The translations under genes were made by a program, and so were the position numbers. A model generated the notes under the pieces. That model ran no database searches. It saw nothing but the letters and a program-made list of their open reading frames with translations, and was not told where the DNA came from. Below, piece after piece: positions 56,348 through 64,000 of a stretch of DNA of 64,000 nucleotides; positions within the stretch are counted from its first letter, which is position 1, and each line of letters opens with the position of its first letter. This DNA is from Oikopleura dioica. Lineage: Eukaryota > Chordata > Appendicularia > Copelata > Oikopleuridae. Where the stretch lies: NCBI GenBank assembly GCA_907165135.1, contig OU015568.1:16565208-16629207 (forward strand), in the 5' to 3' direction.

Positions 56348-56501
56348 CTCGAAGTTACTGAAAGCGTAGTGGGCGAAAGAGTGACTCTTCTTCTCTTTTT
56401 TTTCTTTCCTGACTGAAAAAGCAAAAAAAAGGAAGATTTTTTATTTTAAAAATTGGTGTTTTTAGATTTGAGACGAGGTCTCGAAGCGTCAAAATTAAAA
56501 G

Positions 56502-59500
56502 ATGGTGAGTGAAATGAAAAAAAAAATGATTTTTTTTTTGAATCTGTGGAATTATAATTTTGAATTTACGGAAATTGATGCGTGCAGTGCCAAATCGATC
56601 GATCAAGCGTTTCATTGTTAATTTTAATGAAAAATCATTTTGAAGCTTGAAAAAAATGAGCTCGTTTTTCAATCAGCGTCTTTTCAATATTTTAATTGAC
56701 GTTAGTTCAAGAGAGGATTTAAAAAAGAGCGCGTGAATAATTCTTTTTAGGGAAATGAACACAGTCTTCCGCTCGAGATGTGCTCTCACTTCGACTCCGA
56801 CGAGATCGCCAGACTTGGCAAGCGATTCAAAAAGCTCGATCTCGACAATTCTGGCTCCCTTTCTGTCGACGAGTTTATGAGGTAAAGTTTAGTCTGTTTT
56901 TCTTCCCGTCAAAATTCGTAGCTTGCCGGAATTGCATCAAAACCCGCTGGTGCAACGAGTGATAGAGATTTTTGACCAAGATGGAAATGGAGAAGTCGAT
57001 TTCAAAGAATTCATCGAAGGAGTTTCCCAGTTTTCTGTCAAGGGCGACAAGGATTCCAAGCTAAAATGTAATTACAATCTTAACTGGAAGCTAATGAAGG
57101 CATGAAAAGCAATAAGAAGCAAAGTTGCTTTATGAGAACCAATCAGAAGCTCTCATTCTTCGCTTGAGCCAATCAGAAGCTGTTAAACTTTCAAAGGACC
57201 AATCAAAATCCAGTTTTTGGTTGATAGAACCTATCCATAACTATAATCTTTAATTTCTTTGTTCAGTCGCGTTCCAAATTTACGACATGGACAAAGACGG
57301 CTTCATCTCGAACGGAGAGCTCTTCCAAGTTTTGAAAATGATGGTCGGAACTAATCTCAAAGGTAAACAATTACTGTTCCTCTCTTCGAAGCCACATCAT
57401 GAGAACTGGAAAAAGTCAGCATTACTCACTCTCTCTCAACTTTAGACACTCAACTACAGCAGATTGTTGACAAAACGATTATTTACGCAGACCAGGATGG
57501 CGATGGAAAGATCTCGTACAGCGAATTTTGCGCCGTAAGTACTTGACTTTTTTGATAAAAAACAGAGATGTTCTTTGGTGTGTTGTGCACACTAGAATTC
57601 CTCCGACACCTGTAGCAGTAGTGCGCTCAGTAGGATTTTCAATTCACCAGTTATTTACTCATTTTCCGAAGGTCACGAGTGACGTGAGTATTTCAAATTC
57701 AAAATTAATGATTCCCTAATTCTCTAATTCAAAGTGATATTTATTGATTCTATCGAACAGTGATTTGTTTCAATCTTAAACAAGAGTTCCTAAACAGCCC
57801 TCCATGAAGCAGTCTTCATTCGGGTACTCGTACGGGTAGTGATGAACGAGGGTAGTCTGAAGTTTAGAAATACGCTTTTGAAACCCTTAATCTTTTTTCC
57901 AAACCTGGGTAAAGTTCATGGGCAATCCGGTATGATCGTTGATTCCAAGATGATGGGTGACTTGGAAGAAAGTGGCTTGGTAGAATTCATCAGTTTTCGG
58001 AAACGAGACTTTTACTCGATTTTCATCGAGTTGGGTCGGGTTCTTCGGATTCCACCAAATTCGTTCGATCTTAATTTTCTCCAAGAAATCGAATTCTTCA
58101 AGAATAGCATCGGGCAGTGGCGGGTCATCCTCATATCGAGCTCTTGCCAGTCGGAAATCTAATTTTTTTGTAAGCAAAATTTCGTGTCTTTCATTATTTT
58201 ACCGAGTCTGGTGTTTCCCCGGCTTTGAGAAAAGCGCCCTCAGCTTCCCAATCTCCGGTTGTTTCGGCAATCAATCCAAATCGCTCATCATCGTCATCGG
58301 TGGTCCAAGAAATTTGGGGAATATCGAGTCCTTTGTTTACTGCCAGAAAGAAGTAGGTCATCGCCCACTGGATAAAAGGAGAGGATCTTCCTTGCCCGAT
58401 CATTTCGTGTTCGCAATTTGGCATTGTTCTGATTCGGCATTTAGCTATTTACTGAAATGTTTGTCTTACCTGAGATAAACTTGTGGCAACTTATCGTAGA
58501 AATACTTAGCATCAGTGGGCAAGAAAAACTCATCCCCAGCGGACATGATCGCGTATATAGGCATTGTCAGGTTGTCCTTATAGCTAATTGGGTCGATGTG
58601 CTTGCACATTTCGTTGAATTCATAACTGTCCATGTATTTTGTCAATTCCTCGCGCATATAGTCCGCAAAAGCAAAGCTCCAGCCTCCCAGCGCTTGGAAA
58701 TGCCCGTGCAAGACATCAGACATGCCCACAAAGGTCTCGACAGCGGGCATGATCGCATTCACTCGTGGATCAACACCACCAGTGATCCAAGTCGTCCAAC
58801 CTCGTTTGGACGCGCCGGTGATTGTGAACTTGTTGATTTCCTCGCGACCTTCTTGCATGTTGAACTGGCTGATTGCGTCCATGCCTTTGACGACAGACTT
58901 GACCATGGGGAATCGAAGAAGCCAGTGTGGCTCGTCGATTTGTGGTCCTAAATTGGGCGTGTCGATGAATCGTTTCCAGGTGTAGGCGATAATTGCATCC
59001 TCTCCTCTTCCACGAGAGATGTAGTACTCGTCCCAGTCGTCGACGAAATACACCCGTTGATTCGGAACAAAGTAGATATTCGCGGCAATCGCTCCACTTT
59101 CTTTGGCAATTTTTCCAACAAACGCTGCGTTGAGATTTTCCTCTGGATAAATAGGGTTGCCTCCAGTGCTAGGGTTGAATCCACCATCAATAATTAGCAT
59201 GGCAGATCCAGCCATTTGCGGGTCGAGATTGTGGGGAACGGCGATGCAGAGCAAATGCCACCAAATTGGAGCGCGAACGTCCCGGTCGGTTAGCCACTGC
59301 TGGGCGGTAATGTTAAGGGTGTAGAAGTCGAATCCATCGTAGACCTTGGAATCGACAACGTCCCATTTGAACATGCCATCGTCCCAAGCGATGTAGTCGA
59401 AAATATTTCGAAAGTTGGGGTAATACGGCCGGCTGAGTTGATCAACTGCCATTCCCACGCCGGCGTAGAGATCAGCGTAGGCTTGAGAAATTTCATCTTC

Positions 59501-61046
59501 CTCGCACGAATCGCAATTTAGATTCACACCGAAAGAGGGAATATTTCTATATCGTTCGGCCATCTCGTGAACGTGATCTTCTGGTCGTCCGCCAGCGCCG
59601 GTTCCTTGAGTCCAAGAGTACTTTTCTGTTGAATTTCGACTCATCGATTGGGCAATTTTTCGAGCCCATGGCTCCAGCTCATTCCAAAATCGGGACTGTT
59701 TGTCGGAGGAATATGGCCAGGAAACAGCCACCAGGCTTCCGTCAGCTTCAACAGATAAGAACTGATCAGGGAATTTGCTTGGCCGTCTCAATAGATCCTC
59801 CAGCGCTTCTGTTTCTTTCTCGCTACTGGGTTCGTATCCTGCGAATTGATCAGAACAGGGATTGTTGTCCACGAATCCGTAACTCCAACTGCTCGTGTTG
59901 AAGTTGTTTTGAATAGCGGTTCCAACGCAGCCAGATCCGTCTCCGTGTCGCTGTCTGTTCTTCGTCCAGAACTTGTCTCACACGAACTAAACAACGTCTG
60001 AAAAATAAAAAAAAAAGAATTTAGGGATCTTGTGATCCTTCGCGGGCGACTTTTTTGTTTGAGCTCGTTTCCTGAAGTTTGCGCGTAATCATAACCGTCT
60101 GGATTGAGAAGGGGGATTACTAGCCAGTTAAAGTCTTCGAAATAGGGATTCCTTCCGCTAGAGAGATCGTCGATCAACTTGATACAGGATGCGACACCGA
60201 GCTGGTCATTTCCCTTGGCTCCGCATTGAATCGCGATGAGCTGAAAAAATTAGAGAATAAAATGAAGCAAAAAATTTCAAAGCACATAGCTTTCGCTCCT
60301 TTCGTCTTTACCTTTTCATTTGAAAAATTCGTCTTCTCATAAGCTCGTAAATTTCTTCCCTCGTGAGTAAGTCCAAATACATCAGCCCCTAGCTGGCGTA
60401 GCCAAAAGTCAATGTCGGCGTAGCTATTAAACTTGTCATAGTCGAGAAACTGACTCAAAGCCACCAGGGGTAGGTAGCTTAGAGCAAAAAAAGACCTCAT
60501 TCACCACCGAAAAAGGGGACTAATCACCATCACTCCGTCTGATTCGCGGCGTTATTAGTATCGACATATGTTTTTATTCCCAACCAGAGAAATTTTCATA
60601 ATAATTTGTTCTATTTTTCTGTATCGGCAATTATTGATTTTACGTTTTTTCTGAATCTATTTGAGAGCGGCAAATAGATTGAAGAAACAATATGGCCTGT
60701 TTTTAATTGAGACGGGGGTTGGGTTTTATACGAAATTGAGGGGTTTTCAGCCAATAAAAGGGGAGTTTTCGTTGTCTTGGCCAATCAAAGAACGCCTACA
60801 ACTCACGTAGGTTGTCACATTCCATGTCCTTGTAAAAGGCAACCAAACCTTATTTCTTATTGGCTGAAGACTTCCTGACTGTAATTTACGGTCATATTTG
60901 AATAGATGATGTACTCCTCCTTGATCTCAATTTAAACAGAACCATGATTCATGAATCACTTTTGCACCACGGTTACTAATAATTTTCTTTAGCTCGTCGA
61001 TTCATCTGGACTTGATGTTCACAAAAAGATGGTCGTCGACGTCTAA
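56502..61046 (+). CDS. PPP3R1: Calcineurin subunit B
   Basis: Six exons: 56502-56504 (ATG only), 56751-56881, 56922-57067, 57267-57362, 57446-57534 and 60993-61046. The regulatory subunit of calcium/calmodulin phosphatase 2B. Begins [15 protein letters not shown], with the Gly-2 myristoylation site. Four EF-hands: [52 protein letters not shown]. The conserved C-terminus [12 protein letters not shown] is in the last exon, 3.46 kb downstream (donor 57535, acceptor AG at 60991-60992, phase 0). The last intron contains a complete antisense gene (57776-60500). An alternative last exon at 57672-57719 is open but lacks the conserved C-terminus. CCAATCAGA-type repeats occur in intron 3. Confidence 0.93.
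57776..60500 (-). CDS. Pseudo-M14 carboxypeptidase fused to PhoPQ-related hydrolase
   Basis: Starts [16 protein letters not shown] (signal peptide), with introns near 60240-60330, 59975-60085, 58425-58470, ~58195 and 57850-57905; stop 57776-57778. The N-half follows the M14 carboxypeptidase plan ([61 protein letters not shown]). Zinc ligands HxxE read QCGA, the third His is Glu (LSVEADG), ANR becomes IQN, Arg127 is Thr and Glu270 is Asn. The C-half is a PhoPQ-activated pathogenicity-related domain (alpha/beta hydrolase): [26 protein letters not shown], nucleophile elbow [10 protein letters not shown], Asp in SAGDEFF, His in NCEH. The peptidase half should thus be inactive and the hydrolase half intact. 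Secreted; substrate unknown. Nested antisense in calcineurin B. Confidence 0.87.
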
Positions 61047-61615
61047 CTCGTCCCCTGCAATGATCTCAAGAGCTGCATGATCTGACAAACTTTCCCAAAC
61101 TCAAACACAAGCAAACCAAAAAAAAACATCGTCGTACTGTTTTTTATTATCCAAACCTCTTTTGTTGCCGCCCAAGATTCAAAAATCTTGAAATACCGTT
61201 TCATCAATACTAAATATATATATTTATAATTCCGTTTTTTTTTTCAATACAAATAATGAAAATGTCTTCAAATATTCAAATATTGCTTCAAGCTGTTCCT
61301 TTTCTTACTTTTGCGATAAATTAGTTCGATAGTTTCAACGTAAAACTATCAAATTAAAAAAGTACTGTTGTGTTTCCAAGAAAAATACCACCGTGTTCCT
61401 TTCAAAAAATTTCCCTGTCGTTTCATTTTCCTTGTTGATTTCAAAAGCGAAGAACTGGGTTCGTAAAAAATGAATCTTTCAAATTTTTGAAACAACGTTT
61501 TTTCAGAAAAGTTACTCAGTTTTACCTGTGTTTTCGTTTACATCCTGAAGAGGCGCAAATAAACGGATTCCAATTCAATTGAAGAAAGAAAACAAGAAAC
61601 AAAGAGATCTCTAAA
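61047..61615. other. Spacer between calcineurin B and Rab10
   Basis: No gene is seen. AT-rich 3' UTR-like and promoter sequence between two same-strand genes. Confidence 0.5.
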
Positions 61616-64000
61616 ATGGCGAAAAAGACTTATGCCAAGGTTTCAATACGGAAAATCCTCTCTAAAAGCGCTAGAATTCGCGCTCAAGTTTCATATTTAA
61701 CCTTTTGAAGACCTGCTCTTCAAGCTCCTCCTCATCGGCGACTCCGGTGTTGGAAAAACATGTGTTCTTTTCAGGTAAGAGGCTGCGTTCGTCCCTTTTT
61801 CATCCCTTTTCAAGATTTTCGGACGACACATTCAACACAACATTTATTTCCACGATCGGCATCGACTTCAAAATCAAGACCGTCGAGCTCCAAGGAAAGA
61901 AAATCAAGCTTCAAATTTGGGACACTGCCGGTCAGGAGCGATTCCACACAATCACCACCAGCTACTATCGGTAAGATAGAGTACAAAAGTGTTTTTCTAC
62001 CGCTCCTCGCCCAAGGCGCTTTGGCCGAGTGGTTACTTCGTTACTCAAAACTCTTTTCAACTCCTGAACTCTGAAAAAGTCCCGCGGGGAGGAATCCCCG
62101 TCGCTCGTTATTTCCGAGCAAACTACTCCCGCTCTCGCCTTTTGTTTCATTTTTCAATGTCATCATTAGTTAAACAATCTCAAGACTTCCTAATCCCCTT
62201 CTGAATTCATTGACAGAGATGGATCGTGAGGTCACGGGATCGAGTCTTGTCGGAGGCTTGTTTTTTCGGCTTATTTTGGTCTTATAATTTTGATTTATTG
62301 TTATTCAATTTGACAGTAATTTGAGGCTAGTAGCCTCAAACAGTGTTATTTCTTTGATAAACTTAGTTGAAGTGGCATTATTTTTCAGCATTTGCTGACG
62401 CTATAATCAAAGAAGGCGCGTGATCGAATCACGATGAAACAGATTATTTTCAGTTCGACACTCATTTTCAAGACTAACCCAGCCTTTTTGTTACTCGAGC
62501 TCAAGGCGCTCTGGCCGAGTGGTTACTTCGTTTCACCGACTAGCAGTCTCCAGTTTCGTGAGGGCGTCCAGTCCAAAGCATGATTTCAGGATCACTTCCA
62601 TGGGAATAAATTCCCATCGCTCAATATCTTGGCATACTACTCCCGCCGTCGCCTTTTGTTCTTTTCAAGAATGTTTTGAAAATGATTAGGGCCTTTCATA
62701 AAATCAACAACAGTCAACCGATCTGATTTTTATGCATTTTTTGGTTTATTTTTTCATGTCATTCTGTCATGTTCCCACTGGCAACACTAAATTTGCAGTG
62801 AGGGCCGTAAAACTTAGGGGTACAAGTACAGTAAGGAACTGCGAAAAGAGTTTTAGGCCATTCGTGAGTCCCATATCTGACACCACATGAACCCCCATTT
62901 TGACAAGGATTTTCCGAGCAGGGCGTAAGTTCGCAAAATTTTCCGCTGAATCCAAGAGTACAGGAACATCGGGTTGAATATGTTGGCTCCACGTTGCGAG
63001 TAGCAGCGTGTGGCAAGCTCATGCAACGACCGGAATTTTCACAGGGTCGAGTGGTACAAGATTCGTTTTTCTCTGAATTGCTTGGATTCTGGAGTGAAAA
63101 AGCGCAGACGACAGTTATGGCGAAAACAATCATCGAAATGCTGAAAAATGCAACTGCTTTTTTCGTTCTTGAGTTCACACATCGCCGAAAGAAAGATGGT
63201 TTTTCTTCTTCCATGTCAAAATTTTCATATTTCATATTTAGAAAAGTCCTAATATTATCGTTCTGCTCTTTTATCTCCAGCATTTATTGAGATCGAGCCT
63301 GAACCATTGAGTCGGAACTATCCTCGCTTTTGTATTTCTGTAGTACCCTTATCGGCGATAGCTTATCTGTTAAATTTGTCTAACTTCAATGAAGAGCTAC
63401 TTATTCTTAACTTGAATCACACTGATTCAACGGCAAAGCCCCAGTTCTCGGGCAAAAAGCAAGTTTCTCAAGGCGAGTGCTCAAGGCGCTCTGGCCGAGT
63501 GGTTACTTCGCTACCAAAACAAGCAAATATGTTTCCAGTTTCTGACAGGATTAGTCCACGGGAGTTCCCGTCGCTCATCATGTGAGCATACCACTTCCGC
63601 ACTCGCCTTTTGCTATTCTTCATAAAAATGATGAAGGCCTTATCATCAAATCGAGTGTCATGCTGTTTTTTTTTGAACAACAGAGCTACGAGGTCGAACC
63701 CTCAGCTGAACCTCTTTTTTACGTGACTAAAATCATTCTTTCAGCGGAGCAAACGGAATTCTCCTGGTGTACGACATCACGCAGCCGAAGACATTCGACA
63801 ATATTTCAAAATGGCTACGAAATATCAACGAGCACGCGTCCGAAGATGTCGAAAGGATGCTGATAGGTAAGTCGCTCATTTCTCCCGCCGATTCAGCTAA
63901 TGACACTCTCAGGAAATAAATGCGATATGGAAGATAAGCGTTTAATATCGGAGGAGCGTGGGAAGAAAGTCGCTGAAGAAAATGGAATTAAGTTCTTTGA
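61616..64000 (+). CDS. RAB10: Rab10 GTPase, 3' end beyond the window
   Basis: Starts MAKKTY at 61616. Exons: 61616-~61639, 61711-61774, 61815-61970, 63745-63866 and 63913 onward. G1 GDSGVGKT, switch [22 protein letters not shown]3 [19 protein letters not shown]4 [20 protein letters not shown] and [19 protein letters not shown] fit Rab10 better than Rab8. It controls exocytic and basolateral vesicle transport. The first junction is odd: DLLFK is encoded from 61711 in phase 1, but the nearest GT donor (61640) is phase 0. Cryptic use of AG at 61721-61724 would give an in-frame but shorter N-terminus. Intron 3 (61971-63744) is 1.77 kb and contains an antisense EGF gene and three tRNA-like repeats. 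The protein is cut at the window end after IKFF. Confidence 0.9.
62012..62144 (+). repeat. tRNA-like SINE repeat, copy 1
   Basis: Begins CAAGGCGCTTTGGCCGAGTGG (pol III A-box-like TGGCCGAGTGG) and ends CGCCTTTTG, with the ends complementary (AAGGCG/CGCCTT) and a T-run terminator. A GGGAGGAATCCCC segment is B-box-like. The D-stem partner and acceptor stem of a true tRNA are missing. Confidence 0.65.
62512..62658 (+). repeat. tRNA-like SINE repeat, copy 2
   Basis: Second copy: CAAGGCGCTCTGGCCGAGTG... to ...CCGTCGCCTTTTG, with similarity continuing past the T-run (AAAATGATTAGGGCC). Confidence 0.65.
62759..63283 (-). CDS. Intronless two-EGF type II membrane protein, nested in Rab10
   Basis: A single open frame of 174 codons with ATG at 63281-63283 and stop at 62759. 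Cytoplasmic acidic/basic head ([12 protein letters not shown]), one transmembrane helix ([20 protein letters not shown]), then two EGF-like repeats ([16 protein letters not shown] to [28 protein letters not shown] to [12 protein letters not shown]). Topology is type II, with EGFs outside. It lies entirely in Rab10 intron 3 on the opposite strand, between tRNA-like repeats 2 and 3. The lack of introns in an intron-dense neighbourhood would fit a retroposed copy. Confidence 0.8.
   Translation of the reverse strand: MLEIKEQNDNIRTFLNMKYENFDMEEEKPSFFRRCVNSRTKKAVAFFSISMIVFAITVVCAFSLQNPSNSEKNESCTTRPCENSGRCMSLPHAATRNVEPTYSTRCSCTLGFSGKFCELTPCSENPCQNGGSCGVRYGTHEWPKTLFAVPYCTCTPKFYGPHCKFSVASGNMTE
63482..63612 (+). 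repeat. tRNA-like SINE repeat, copy 3
   Basis: Third copy, same A-box-like start and CGCCTTTTG end; the tail AAAAATGATGAAGGCCTT resembles the tail of copy 2. All three copies share orientation with the host gene. Confidence 0.65.

Noticed and set aside
57672-57719. Alternative last exon of calcineurin B ending [10 protein letters not shown]
   Set aside because: The universally conserved C-terminus [12 protein letters not shown] is encoded at 60993-61046 with a correct acceptor and phase.
57776-60500. Bacterial contamination suggested by the PhoPQ-related domain
   Set aside because: The gene has several short GT-AG introns, is fused to an animal-type carboxypeptidase domain and lies inside an animal gene.
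62012-62144. Functional tRNA-Ser or tRNA-Leu gene
   Set aside because: Only the A-box region fits; acceptor, D and anticodon stems do not pair and three copies share non-tRNA tails.

Overview
This is eukaryotic nuclear DNA from a very compact animal genome. Most introns are 35-60 bp. Genes lie close together on both strands. Many products are extracellular chordate-type proteins (trypsin, TSP1, EGF, CUB, ZP, Ig) alongside clear animal orthologues (calcineurin B, Rab10, SURF2, RIIAD1-like, TARBP2/PRKRA-like). Tiny introns, several introns that stay in frame only with a GA-AG boundary, and small mobile elements inside introns together suggest a larvacean tunicate (Oikopleura-like). That assignment is inference, since no marker gene was compared.

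Layout. 0-4.7 kb: two tandem paralogous mucin-like secreted proteins (minus). 5.8-9.8 kb and 15.8-25.8 kb: two paralogous plus-strand membrane-anchored Cys-rich/kelch-like proteins. Between them, on minus (10.6-15.1 kb), is a gene made of two repeated kinase plus cysteine-peptidase-like modules. A relic of that kinase gene follows the second kelch-like gene, so the pair looks like a segmental duplication. 26.6-32.6 kb: a Ser/Thr kinase with coiled-coil tail, split in its activation segment by a 3.5 kb transposon. 32.7-34.2 kb: helical protein of unknown function. 34.5-45.7 kb: a mosaic protease (dead trypsin, TSP1, intact trypsin, EGFs), a cytochrome P450, a CUB/ZP protein and a membrane-anchored dead protease. 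47.6-50.7 kb: Ig-family receptor. 51.6-56.3 kb: triple-dsRBD protein, RIIa-domain protein, SURF2. 56.5-61.0 kb: calcineurin B, whose 3.5 kb last intron holds an antisense gene fusing a catalytically dead M14 carboxypeptidase to a PhoPQ-activated pathogenicity-related (alpha/beta-hydrolase) domain. 61.6-64 kb: Rab10 (cut by the window end), with an antisense EGF gene and three tRNA-like repeats in one intron.

Mobile DNA is the second theme. Three insertions have TAGGG/CAGGG ends and perfect 8-bp target duplications, as expected of hAT transposons. One is a 5.9 kb foldback with 57-bp minisatellite arms, one a 3.5 kb foldback with 158-bp satellite arms, and one a 324-bp MITE. Two of these three sit in coding exons, and the MITE may have become an intron. 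A second small family with CCTGAGTCAGG ends sits in or beside several genes. All splice models were made by eye from reading frame, splice dinucleotides and paralogue or family similarity.
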